From assembly GCA_009841255.1 (NCBI GenBank), contig VXMD01000008.1, positions 125,445 to 189,444 on the forward strand: a stretch of 64,000 nt of DNA, read 5' to 3'. Shown in pieces: positions 29,117 to 36,068 of the stretch. Each line of letters begins with the position of its first letter. Position 1 is the stretch's first letter. The DNA comes from Candidatus Poribacteria bacterium (GTDB lineage: Bacteria > Poribacteria > WGA-4E > WGA-3G). Under the pieces are notes generated by a model. That model was given only the letters and a program-made list of their open reading frames with translations, made no database searches and was not told the DNA's origin. Made by a program: the position numbers and the translations under genes.

Positions 29117-29682
29117 TTATCGGTGAGACATTTGATAGGAATGTGTGCCACCCAGGTGCCTCGCTCCTTCGAGACGCGTATCCCCAAGTCTCTAAAGATA
29201 CCTTTCGACATCTCATAGAGATCCCAGAAGTTTGCGCAAGGGTTATGGTAAATGAAGGTGGTGTTATCGTGAATGCGTGAAGCGGGTCCCGGGAAAATGT
29301 ATCTGCCCCATCGCGACGCTTCTATAAATAGCGGAAGGCTCTCGGCAAAGATGTCGTCGATCGTCGGCGTATCCTGCTCAGGTTCGGGTTCCGGTATTGG
29401 TGAGGTTGAGAGAGAGTCGGAGCGTAAGGTATCCTCTCTAACCTCAAGGTTAGAGGGATTACCTTTTCGACTCCGATCCGTATCGGATGCGGAGAGAAGC
29501 GTCCCACGATTGTGCCTATCGTCGGACGACTTCTCCTCCGGGCGCGAGTTCTGCGGTGTTTCAAAAGCAAGTCGCTGCGCGATTTGCTCCCAGGAGCGTT
29601 CATAGGATTCGGGAGATGGCACCGTCGGTGTGGGTTCGGGTACGGTTACAAAGACCGTGCCAGGCTTGCGTTGGAAATTCAT
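29038..29682 (-). CDS. Hypothetical protein with low-complexity middle and an in-frame palindromic repeat
   Basis: The ATG at 29682 has AAGGAG 9 bases upstream and follows the strong minus-strand promoter at 29806-29834. The 214-residue product begins MNFQRKPGTVFVTVPEPTPT, has a disordered Ser/Glu/Pro-rich middle, and ends in a folded region (IDDIFAESLPLFIEASRWGR, NPCANFWDLYEMSKGIFRDLG, ERGTWVAHIPIKCL). The bases 29428-29463 are a palindrome related to the intergenic repeat at 28329 and encode NPSNLEVREDTL in the disordered part. The true C-terminus may lie in another frame. Not recognised; the context is an accessory cluster. Confidence 0.55.
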   Translation of the reverse strand: MNFQRKPGTVFVTVPEPTPTVPSPESYERSWEQIAQRLAFETPQNSRPEEKSSDDRHNRGTLLSASDTDRSRKGNPSNLEVREDTLRSDSLSTSPIPEPEPEQDTPTIDDIFAESLPLFIEASRWGRYIFPGPASRIHDNTTFIYHNPCANFWDLYEMSKGIFRDLGIRVSKERGTWVAHIPIKCLTDKVLSRRGCRLLRKPYWYIPASILKRF

Positions 29683-29694
29683 GTCATTTTCTCC

Positions 29695-29723
29695 TTGCGT
29701 CATGACAAGGAAAATGCTATACT
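29695..29723 (+). promoter_or_regulatory. Plus-strand promoter inside the minus-gene 5' region
   Basis: TTGCGT, a 17-base spacer and TGC-TATACT (hexamer 29718-29723). A terminator hairpin follows at 29769-29800, so it may make a very short RNA antisense to the leader of the minus-strand gene. Confidence 0.45.
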
Positions 29724-29768
29724 TAAAAACGTAAAGCAATCTCCTTGATCCTGGAGGGTTTTACACTC

Positions 29769-29800
29769 AGGGTGGTGGTTCATACCACCCTATTTTCTTG
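29769..29800 (+). terminator. Hairpin followed by T-rich run
   Basis: AGGGTGGT-GGTTCAT-ACCACCCT, then ATTTTCTTG. On the plus strand it would end the short transcript from 29724; on the minus strand it sits about 10 bases into the leader from the promoter at 29806. Confidence 0.6.
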
Positions 29801-29805
29801 CAATT

Positions 29806-29834
29806 ATTATAGCATTTTCCCGACTTTTTGTCAA
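29806..29834 (-). promoter_or_regulatory. Consensus sigma-70 promoter (minus strand)
   Basis: Read on the minus strand: TTGACA, 17-base spacer ending TGC, TATAAT. Both hexamers are perfect. It drives the genes at 29682 and below. Confidence 0.88.
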
Positions 29835-29864
29835 GAGAAAAACGCCTAAAAATGTACTTTTTTC

Positions 29865-29892
29865 TTGACTCCCCTTGAAAAAATGCTATACT
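29865..29892 (+). promoter_or_regulatory. Near-consensus sigma-70 promoter (plus strand)
   Basis: TTGACT, a 16-base spacer ending TGC, and TATACT. It is 30 bases from the divergent minus-strand promoter and directly precedes the structured leader at 29901. Confidence 0.85.
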
Positions 29893-29900
29893 CTCTTTTA

Positions 29901-29987
29901 TCTCACGTTGGCAGACATATCCAGCGTAGTCTCTTGACTACGTGTCTGCCTCCCACTGGATAGGGGATAAACGCGTGAGACGTGAGT
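29901..29987 (+). promoter_or_regulatory. Candidate pseudoknotted cis-regulatory RNA leader
   Basis: A hairpin GGCAGACA (29910-29917)/TGTCTGCC (29943-29950) encloses a second perfect stem CGTAGTC (29925-29931)/GACTACG (29936-29942) with loop TCTT. The seven bases bulged between them, TATCCAG (29918-29924), are exactly complementary to CTGGATA just downstream (29956-29962), which would form a pseudoknot. CTCACGT (29902-29908) can pair with either of two repeats, CGTGAGA (29974-29980) or ACGTGAG (29980-29986). The second overlaps the only purine-rich ribosome-site candidate, about 7 bases before the ATG at 29993. This is the arrangement expected of a riboswitch-like translational switch. Confidence 0.6.
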
Positions 29988-29992
29988 GTCCA

Positions 29993-30223
29993 ATGAAATC
30001 TATTTTGTTTTGTGTGCTACTTTTCTCTCTCCTTGTGCTTCCGGTTGTCGGTGAGACATCCGAAATAGAGGCAATCAAAACGGATATTGCATCCATCAAA
30101 ACCGACATTGCGGTGATGCAAGCAGAGATCAAGAATCTCAATGCGAAGATCGACGATCGGTTTAATAGCGTTGAGGATCGGTTTGATAGCATCGAAAAAA
30201 CTTCGACAGACAGAGTAATCTGA
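29993..30223 (+). CDS. Small exported coiled-coil protein (first frame of a split gene)
   Basis: ATG 29993 begins MKSILFCVLLFSLLVLPVVG, a clear signal peptide or membrane anchor. It is followed by a heptad-repeat helix, with repeated units IKTDIASIKTDIAVMQAEIK and DRFNSVEDRFDSIEK. The 76-residue product stops at 30223, but the -1 frame continues with a transmembrane helix and charged tail to 30369. The switch point is an A6 run at 30195-30200. The gene is preceded by a strong promoter and the structured leader. No specific family is recognised; the general type (anchor, coiled coil, membrane helix) resembles the product at 28406. Confidence 0.7.
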   Translation: MKSILFCVLLFSLLVLPVVGETSEIEAIKTDIASIKTDIAVMQAEIKNLNAKIDDRFNSVEDRFDSIEKTSTDRVI

Positions 30224-30369
30224 TTATTGCGTGTATTGCGATCCAGATGGGCATTATCGCCATCTTGGTGAGTTGGCGGAGTCTTCGAGATAAAGCCGAA
30301 AGCAAACAGATTGAAAAACTATCTCGTGAGATTGAAGATCTCAAACAAGAGCGTCTTAGCAATCCATGA
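30201..30369 (+). other. Continuation of the 29993 gene in the -1 frame (membrane helix and tail)
   Basis: Immediately after the run GAAAAAAC the -1 frame reads NFDRQSNLIIACIAIQMGII, then AILVSWRSLRDKAESKQIEK and a Glu/Lys-rich end, stopping at 30369. It is protein-like from the first codon after the A run and has no start of its own. Joined, the product would be 125 residues: signal, coiled coil, membrane helix, charged helix. The run offers a plausible A-AAA-AAC slippery heptamer for -1 ribosomal frameshifting, but a real one-base deletion or a sequencing error would look the same. Confidence 0.6.
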
Positions 30370-30449
30370 GCAAAAACGGAACATAGTAGAGAACACGACC
30401 CTCACCGCTGGGTGAGGTCTCTACCACTACCGAATTGGAGGATAACAAG

Positions 30450-30737
30450 ATGAACAATGAGAATAAGCCAGTAATTACCCCAATAGGTCGGCAAACATGG
30501 ATTGTTGGGACAGATTTTAAAGTTGAAATCCCTATTTCTAATGCTGATACCGCTTGGGCAGAAGGCAAATTACATATGAGGGCTCTTCATTCTTGGAATA
30601 AGGACAAAGGCATATTAACATTAACAGGACATCCTAATGAGGAAATATCAGATCATGTTGTTACTGTATATGTTGTGAAAGATGGTAATCAAGTAGAACA
30701 TACGATTTATTACGATGTTGTATTGCCTAATTCCTAA
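30450..30737 (+). CDS. Small putative Ig-like (He_PIG-type) protein, 95 residues
   Basis: ATG 30450 has GGAGG 8 bases upstream. The 95-residue product lacks a signal peptide and reads as one beta-sandwich unit: TDFKVEIPISNADTAW, LHMRALHSWNKDKGILTLTG, HPNEEISDHVVTVYVVKDG. This resembles a single repeat of the putative-Ig domains seen in the large protein at 60876 (a sensible fold inference, not a proven one). It lies in the plus-strand branch of the small-protein cluster. Confidence 0.65.
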   Translation: MNNENKPVITPIGRQTWIVGTDFKVEIPISNADTAWAEGKLHMRALHSWNKDKGILTLTGHPNEEISDHVVTVYVVKDGNQVEHTIYYDVVLPNS

Positions 30738-30879
30738 GACATGAGATGTGGCCGGATTGGAGTGAAGGGGCGTTGTCGGTTTCGCCGAGGGACAAAATAT
30801 CAACGCAATGAAAGATCTTGATGACGAATAGAGGCTTATTTTGTAGCAGCAATTATTATTGGGAGGTGAGTATCCTAAA

Positions 30880-30984
30880 ATGACTGGAAATGGTTTTTTT
30901 GATGTCATATTTTTAATTTGTGGTATTGTGATAGCAACTTCCTTATTTATTATATGGCTACTTGGTGGCTTTAGAGACTCATAA
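30880..30984 (+). CDS. Very small membrane protein, 34 residues
   Basis: A frame with GGGAGGTGAG about 10 bases upstream encodes 34 residues. They are nearly all one transmembrane helix (DVIFLICGIVIATSLFIIWL) with short polar ends. It ends 13 bases before the next small gene. Such tiny single-helix proteins can be holin-like, toxin-like or membrane-complex subunits; the sequence does not say which. Confidence 0.55.
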   Translation: MTGNGFFDVIFLICGIVIATSLFIIWLLGGFRDS

Positions 30985-30997
30985 AAGGATCATTGAA

Positions 30998-31162
30998 ATG
31001 CTAATTCCCAAATCTGATGCTGAAAAAACATTAGCATTAGAAGAAGAAAGGATTAATCGAGAAGTCAAAGAAGTATCAACTCAAGAAGAAATACTGGAAG
31101 TATTAACTACCATTTCAGAGCAGTTAAGTGAATTAATAGAATTCCTGAGGAATACCCGGTAA
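30998..31162 (+). CDS. Small coiled-coil protein, 54 residues
   Basis: ATG 30998 has AAAGGA 8 bases upstream; the start at 30962 would overlap the preceding gene. The product MLIPKSDAEKTLALEEERIN followed by EEILEVLTTISEQLSELIEF is an acidic amphipathic helix with leucine heptads. It is probably cotranscribed with the single-helix membrane protein before it and could be its cytoplasmic partner. Not recognised. Confidence 0.55.
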   Translation: MLIPKSDAEKTLALEEERINREVKEVSTQEEILEVLTTISEQLSELIEFLRNTR

Positions 31163-31233
31163 CCTGCATAACATCCAGATGATACCTCAGCAGCCATCAT
31201 CAAAGCCGTCTGGAAAGCATTACGCGAAAACAA

Positions 31234-31494
31234 ATGATAAGCAACAAGAAATTAGCTCAGGCTGGGCTGTTTTGTCTCAAGGAAGCCGCCTATAATGTAC
31301 TGTTAGAGACATCAGACACCGAAACGCCTGAACTCAGTAACCAGCAAATTAATGAACTTTTAGGCATTGAGAGGTCATTTCAGGATAGCTACAGTTACCC
31401 GCTGATTCGGGGAGTTCTGGATGTGCTTGTTCGTGAGGGACGCATTAAGCGTGTTGATAAAAATGGGAAGAAAATGATGTGGAGAATCATTTGA
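31234..31494 (+). CDS. Hypothetical 86-residue winged-helix-like protein
   Basis: The product MISNKKLAQAGLFCLKEAAY ... NQQINELLGIERSFQDSYSY ... LVREGRIKRVDKNGKKMMWR has the helix-helix-wing pattern of a small wHTH domain, with a basic wing. Uncharacterised proteins of this type sit next to restriction or McrC-type systems in some genomes, which I do not see here. The ATG overlaps by four bases the TGA of a short upstream frame (HPDDTSAAIIKAVWKALREN) that lacks a start and may be a remnant. Confidence 0.6.
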   Translation: MISNKKLAQAGLFCLKEAAYNVLLETSDTETPELSNQQINELLGIERSFQDSYSYPLIRGVLDVLVREGRIKRVDKNGKKMMWRII

Positions 31495-31622
31495 GGTATT
31501 ACCCAAGGGGGTTACGTTCAACCCGACACACCGTTAATCTCACTTTCATATCAGGGGCAATGCTTGATGTGCGTTGTGGCGTTAAGTCACATCACACCTT
31601 ACGCTTCTAAAAGGAGTCCCCC

Positions 31623-32702
31623 TTGAGAATAGAAAATATTCTGAAAATAATCATATTACTGCTCGGGTACCTGTTGGGTCTGTCGGGGTGTGAGAAGATA
31701 ACGTCGCCGCTGCAAATGGAGTCTGCTCCGCCTAAGACGGTTTCGCCCCTCACGGTGATGACCTATAATGTCTATCTTGGAAGTTCTACAGACGCTGTGC
31801 TTGGGGTTGAACATCTCGTAGAAGTGCCGACAGCGGTTGCCAAGGTCTACGACACCTTCATTGCTTCTGATTTCCCGGGACGCGCGGCGGTGATCGCGGC
31901 ATCTATTGCGACACATCGTCCACATCTCATCGGTCTACAAGAGATGTCGCTGATTCGCCAGCAGTTCCCCGGCGATCGGATCCTCGGTGGAAGTCTGCCA
32001 GCGGAAGAAGTTGTTATGGATTTTCGCACGGTTCTCATCGACGCACTCACAGCCGCTGGGGAAGACTACCGAATTGTCGCCGAAGTTGAGAACATAGACG
32101 TTGAGATGCCGATGTTCTCTGATGAAGGTATCGTTGATGTTCGACTGACAGATTACGATGTCATTCTCGCACGCAGCGATGTCGGCATCACTGACGTTGT
32201 GTATGTGAACTACACAGCTGCGTTTGGTGTTGAGAAGCTCGGTCTTTTGGTGAAAAGGGGCTATGCGGCGGTGGATGCGATGGTTGAGGGTGTCACGTAT
32301 CGCTTTGTCAACACGCATTTGGAGTCCTTCAACCAAGAGGTTCGGGTCGCACAGACGCACGAACTTATTGAACATCTTAGCGAGGAGACGTTCCCGATTG
32401 TTCTTTTAGGCGATTTCAATACCCCAGCTCCTAACGGCACGGCGTATCAGATTCTCATGGGTGCGGGGTATGTTGACACGTGGCAGAAGGATACGATAGG
32501 GAATACCTGTTGTCAGCAGGAAGACCTTCGCAACGAGGTCAGTGAACACACCCGGCGTATTGACCAGATATTCGTCGGTAACTCAAAATCCGAAATCCGT
32601 GTGTTGATGACGCAGACCGTCGGAGATACCCCCTCAGATCGGAGTACATCGGGGGTATGGTCTTCGGATCACTCCGGTGTTGTTGCACAACTTTTGTTTT
32701 AA
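31623..32702 (+). CDS. Endonuclease/exonuclease/phosphatase-family lipoprotein
   Basis: The start is TTG 31623, with AAAAGGAG 7 bases upstream. The 359-residue product has a lipoprotein signal with lipobox LSGC near residue 20-23. The mature part has the DNase I-like fold landmarks: VMTYNVYLGS (Asn), LIGLQEM (catalytic Glu), VNTHLES (His), VLLGDFNTPAPNGT (Asp and Asn), RIDQIFV and WSSDHSGVVA (final Asp-His). All the metal and catalytic residues are present. The family includes nucleases, phospholipases and sphingomyelinases, and an outer-surface lipoprotein form suggests phosphodiesterase activity outside the cell. Substrate unknown. Confidence 0.88.
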   Translation: MRIENILKIIILLLGYLLGLSGCEKITSPLQMESAPPKTVSPLTVMTYNVYLGSSTDAVLGVEHLVEVPTAVAKVYDTFIASDFPGRAAVIAASIATHRPHLIGLQEMSLIRQQFPGDRILGGSLPAEEVVMDFRTVLIDALTAAGEDYRIVAEVENIDVEMPMFSDEGIVDVRLTDYDVILARSDVGITDVVYVNYTAAFGVEKLGLLVKRGYAAVDAMVEGVTYRFVNTHLESFNQEVRVAQTHELIEHLSEETFPIVLLGDFNTPAPNGTAYQILMGAGYVDTWQKDTIGNTCCQQEDLRNEVSEHTRRIDQIFVGNSKSEIRVLMTQTVGDTPSDRSTSGVWSSDHSGVVAQLLF

Positions 32703-32800
32703 AAGGTTTTCTCAGTTGTGCTGAACGGGTCAAACTCAAAGCCGTCGTCTGCCGATATTGTAGATCAGAACTCAACGAAGTACCTGAAGGGAAAGTATAT

Positions 32801-33034
32801 ATGATTTCCAAACACTTTGAATATGAGAATCCCATTGATATTACGATAAATTTGGTGTCTGGAGAAAAAGAACCCTTAAAAGCCGTGTCGAAAATTTCCA
32901 TTCATCTCAGGATGAACGGTGAATACCATATTATCGTATCTCACGTTAGAGATGGTGAGTCTGTCAGATACGACGGCATCATCACTGAAGATGAATTTTT
33001 AAGAATCAAGGAGTTTTCTAAAAAACTCAAGTAG
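32801..33034 (+). CDS. Hypothetical 77-residue protein
   Basis: I chose ATG 32801 (GAAGGGAAAG upstream), giving MISKHFEYENPIDITINLVS ... ISIHLRMNGEYHIIVSHVRD ... ITEDEFLRIKEFSKKLK, a small alpha/beta protein of unknown family. The frame extends upstream to 32657 and includes VVCRYCRSELNEVPEGK, a single C-x-x-C that could belong to a longer, degraded protein overlapping the preceding gene. It ends 13 bases before the small lipoprotein gene. Confidence 0.5.
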   Translation: MISKHFEYENPIDITINLVSGEKEPLKAVSKISIHLRMNGEYHIIVSHVRDGESVRYDGIITEDEFLRIKEFSKKLK

Positions 33035-33047
33035 AAAGGAGATACAA

Positions 33048-33245
33048 ATGTTTAGAATATATGGCTTGTCTTTAATTTTAGTCGTATTAATAATGTGTTC
33101 TGGTTGTGCTTCAATTTTCAGCAAATCCAATTATCCGGTTGCTGTCAGTTCAGAACCGAATGAGGCGATGTTCCAAGTTGTAGACGGCGACGGGCGCATT
33201 ATATTCAACGGGAAAACCCCAACTGTTATCGCGACGCAAAATTAG
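33048..33245 (+). CDS. Truncated small lipoprotein (65 residues)
   Basis: The product starts MFRIYGLSLILVVLIMCSGCASIF, a clear signal with lipobox MCSGC. It continues NYPVAVSSEPNEAMFQVVDG and a GKTP turn, the usual start of a PEGA-like surface lipoprotein. It stops 15 residues into the first strand pair, whereas such proteins normally run to about 120 residues. It is probably a truncated copy. AAAGGAG precedes the ATG. Confidence 0.6.
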   Translation: MFRIYGLSLILVVLIMCSGCASIFSKSNYPVAVSSEPNEAMFQVVDGDGRIIFNGKTPTVIATQN

Positions 33246-33330
33246 GTGGCTGCCACGCTGTCGTCTTAGATAAAAGTCTACTTTAGCAAGCGTTTCATAC
33301 ACGCTTGCCCAGAAATTAGCGGTAACCCAC

Positions 33331-33537
33331 TCATACTGCTACTACTAATGCCTCAAAACGTTCTTCCGGAATTGGTAACCCATCTTCTTCAAGCACAACA
33401 ATATAGCCTTCAATCGCTTCTCTGATATTGTCAACCGCTCCCTGTTTCGTTTTAGCTTGACTAATGCAACCGGGTAAACTGAGACATTCTGCAATCCAAT
33501 AGCCGTTTTCTCCTGGGTAAATAACAACTTGTCTCAT
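33331..33537 (-). CDS. HicB-type antitoxin-like protein, orphan
   Basis: From ATG 33537 the product has 68 residues: MRQVVIYPGENGYWIAECLS, then LPGCISQAKTKQGAVDNIRE and AIEGYIVVLEEDGLPIPEE. This is the partial RNase H fold of HicB antitoxins, with the conserved G-Y-W-I-A-E/L-P-G-C core. It lacks the C-terminal DNA-binding extension of longer HicB proteins, as is common. No hicA gene lies on either side; the only hicA sequence in the window is the broken copy at 24721. It may be an orphan or act on a toxin elsewhere. Confidence 0.82.
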   Translation of the reverse strand: MRQVVIYPGENGYWIAECLSLPGCISQAKTKQGAVDNIREAIEGYIVVLEEDGLPIPEERFEALVVAV

Positions 33538-33564
33538 GATACACTCACTAAATAGTAGAGGCAT

Positions 33565-34018
33565 TCAGGACCGATCTTTGTTGGAAACTAAATGCTCCTG
33601 CCAAGTAGTTTGCCTCCTTAACTGAAGAACGTTTATCTGATATATTGTATTACATTTATCATGAATACTATACGACGAAAACAACTAAAAGTCAACGAAA
33701 AAACAATAAAAAACGCAACCAGCTAACCTTTTTCAGAGACAAACAACATCCTTCTCAAGATTTCATCTGTCAATCGTTCCAACCCGTTACTGGGAAGGGA
33801 CACCGAATCCCCTCAAAGACCTCTTAAAAAATCCGCGTCATCCGTATCATCCGTGAAAATCCGCGATTCAGACAATAGAAAAATTTCATATAATTTTAAG
33901 TTGTATACAGACTATTTATTTATTTAATTTGAAAAATATTTAGAATTGTCTTATAATAACTATAGCGTTTTCCAACCCCAACGCTTACACAAAACTTCAC
34001 TTCACGGAGGTAACAACC
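33565..34018. other. Intergenic region before the FN3 protein
   Basis: No supported gene. It holds ACCCGTTACTGGGAAGGG (33782-33799, repeated exactly near 40611), a string of degenerate ATCCGYG units near 33829-33868 (ATCCGCGTCATCCGTATCAT), AT-rich sequence, and a sigma-70 promoter at 33929. Confidence 0.6.
33929..33957 (+). promoter_or_regulatory. Sigma-70 promoter
   Basis: TTGAAA, 17-base spacer, TATAAT. It lies 62 bases before the small gene at 34019 and in the same direction as the FN3 protein gene. Confidence 0.75.
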
Positions 34019-34174
34019 ATGCCAAACCGGCACATCAATGCCAACATTTCCAAAGCGATGTCCCCCGCGACAGGACTGGGTATCTCCCAAGACTCAATGC
34101 CGCCTCACACCGTCACGTCGTCCCTGAAGCCCGCTAACAAGCGATTAGACTCCCCCTCTCCACTTTACAAATAG
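34019..34174 (+). CDS. Small 51-residue protein or leader peptide
   Basis: The frame has GGAGG 9 bases before the ATG and a strong promoter upstream. The product MPNRHINANISKAMSPATGL, rich in Ser, Pro, Asn and Lys, has no membrane segment and no obvious fold. It ends 41 bases before the FN3 gene, so it could be a short protein or an upstream leader affecting FN3 translation. Composition alone does not prove it is translated. Confidence 0.4.
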   Translation: MPNRHINANISKAMSPATGLGISQDSMPPHTVTSSLKPANKRLDSPSPLYK

Positions 34175-34215
34175 TAAGTAATATTATTCATAATACAGTA
34201 TCAGCACTGATCGCT

Positions 34216-35856
34216 ATGCTGGATGCTTCGCGCCCGTGTCACCTTCGTCTCACACGGAATCTCTCGTTGCGGACGATTTTTGTTGGTGTCTTACTCATAC
34301 TCATGAGTCTATTAATAGCTGAAGCCGTCGCTCAAGATAACGCACCTGGAGCACCTACGGGGCTTAAAGCAACAGCAGGTGACAAGCGAATTAAGCTGAG
34401 TTGGACACCTCCAAGCAATAAAGGCACTGACACTCTTCTCCGCTATTACACAGTTCACGACGTGGTCGGTATAGTTCTTGGAAAAAGTAACAATCAGACG
34501 TCTCGTGATAAGACAACTACGTCTGCAACAATCACCTTCACTCAACAGGTTACACGTCAGTTTAGCGTTTACCCTGACTATCGGGCGGCTGATGGAACAT
34601 TCCCTACGGGAGCCCTAGCCACCCCCATAACAGTAACCACCGCGATACCTGCGCCTACAGCTTTCACAGCAACTTTAGATGACCCATCTATAGGTGATAG
34701 GACAGTTACGCTGAACTGGACAGCCCCATCACCTACAAGAGCTGCTATCAACGGTTACCAATACAGTCAAAATGGTGGAACTTGGACATCCGCAGGTAGC
34801 AGCACGAGTTATTCTGTATCTGGATTGACAAATGGAATTTCATATACCTTTAGGGTCAGGGCTACGCGGACTAATGAAGATCCAGAAAAATTTTCTCAGA
34901 AATCTCGGACGGTAAGAGTAACACCCTTGATAGACGCACCAGGGTCTCCGGGAACTCTTAGCGTCAAAAGAGTTGGGAAGACGGCTATTCTCACATGGAG
35001 TCCCCTACGCAGCACAGGAGGATTTATTACCAGATATGAGTATTCTGATGATGGCGGAGCGACGTGGAAATCTACGCGGAGCACCCGCACAACATATACT
35101 GTCACCGGACTCAAAACCGGACAAACCTATACCTTCCTCGTCAGAGCCGTTTACGTCGATGGAACAACTTCACGAATTATCTCACACCCAAGTAACACCT
35201 CTAACTCAGCAGTCCTCACAGTACCGAAACGGCGGGTCATACAGGACTGTCCTGTCGGATGGGTGAGATCCGACGGGTTCGCTGGACGCACCCGACGCGT
35301 CCTCCTCTATGAAGTCAAATTGGACATGGATTTCCAGAACCGCACCTCTATCTATAAACCTGACTGGGTCGCCATCTATGTGCATCCAGACGAAAAACTT
35401 GAGAACTTGGAGGGTTGGAAACTCCAAGTCGCCGTCCCCTATAATCGTCATAGAGACTATCTTCTCACGGCAGAGAACTCCGTTGTCGTCGAGGCGGGAT
35501 TTGTAGAAGGCGGCTTTGCGTTCATAGCAAACCCAGAGGAGAATCCCTTCCCAATGACAGGTATAGGCTTTGCGGGGTCCCCTGCCCCCGGTTTTGATTA
35601 TCGTCTCTATGATCACACAGGGAGGCGTGTCGACTTTGGGATCTCCTGCTATAAGCGATTCGACATTTTTCAGGTGCTCAAGGATCTCGAGGATCCGCGC
35701 GTCTTACGGAACGTGTCTCTGAAAGATGTTGACTGGAATGCGTCTCGGTTTATCAGGAGTGAATGGACGCTTCCGATTCCGGTGAATGCACCGGGAGCAC
35801 CCTCCGCCCCCGGCGTCAACTTAGTTGGGAAATGGGCGGATCTAAAGAAAAAATAA
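34216..35856 (+). CDS. Secreted fibronectin type III protein
   Basis: The 546-residue protein has a membrane signal near residues 20-40 (LRTIFVGVLLILMSLLIAEA). Three fibronectin type III modules follow at about 43-140, 150-236 and 240-338. Each has the A-P-x-x-L/F-x-A opening, a W-x-x-P strand and the G-L-x-x-G-x-x-Y-x-F-x-V-R-A ending (GLTNGISYTFRVRAT; GLKTGQTYTFLVRAV). The C-terminal 200 residues (RVLLYEVKLDMDFQNRTSIY, DWVAIYVHPDE) are not recognised and look like a beta-rich domain. It is probably a surface or secreted binding protein of the eukaryote-like repeat class typical of sponge symbionts. Confidence 0.85.
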   Translation: MLDASRPCHLRLTRNLSLRTIFVGVLLILMSLLIAEAVAQDNAPGAPTGLKATAGDKRIKLSWTPPSNKGTDTLLRYYTVHDVVGIVLGKSNNQTSRDKTTTSATITFTQQVTRQFSVYPDYRAADGTFPTGALATPITVTTAIPAPTAFTATLDDPSIGDRTVTLNWTAPSPTRAAINGYQYSQNGGTWTSAGSSTSYSVSGLTNGISYTFRVRATRTNEDPEKFSQKSRTVRVTPLIDAPGSPGTLSVKRVGKTAILTWSPLRSTGGFITRYEYSDDGGATWKSTRSTRTTYTVTGLKTGQTYTFLVRAVYVDGTTSRIISHPSNTSNSAVLTVPKRRVIQDCPVGWVRSDGFAGRTRRVLLYEVKLDMDFQNRTSIYKPDWVAIYVHPDEKLENLEGWKLQVAVPYNRHRDYLLTAENSVVVEAGFVEGGFAFIANPEENPFPMTGIGFAGSPAPGFDYRLYDHTGRRVDFGISCYKRFDIFQVLKDLEDPRVLRNVSLKDVDWNASRFIRSEWTLPIPVNAPGAPSAPGVNLVGKWADLKKK

Positions 35857-36035
35857 TACGGACCTCCGGCACAAACTATGATAGATTTTAGAATTCCCTT
35901 GCAGTTTATCCGTTTTCGCGCAGTCTTTCGTTCGTAGTAGCGCAATTCATTGCGCTCTTACATGCAGATACCTCATAGAGTTCCACACTCTCTATAATGC
36001 GACTTTATTTTTCAGATTTGGTATAAAAAAATTGT
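35857..36035. repeat. Intergenic sequence with GTAG-hairpin repeat
   Basis: TTCGTAGTAGCGCAATTCATTGCGCTCTT (35931-35959) contains the stem GCGCAA/TTGCGC around TTCA and is a copy of the dispersed GTAG-hairpin family. No gene is seen. Confidence 0.6.
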
Positions 36036-36062
36036 TTGACATTTTTAACAATTAATTATGAT
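36036..36062 (+). promoter_or_regulatory. Possible promoter of a small RNA
   Basis: TTGACA (36036-36041) and TATGAT (36057-36062) with a short 15-base spacer. Confidence 0.4.
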
Positions 36063-36068
36063 AAAAGG

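Noticed and set aside
31190-31236. Short frame HPDDTSAAIIKAVWKALREN before the 31234 gene
   Set aside because: It has no start codon and an in-frame TAA just upstream. It may be a remnant, but it is too short to assign.
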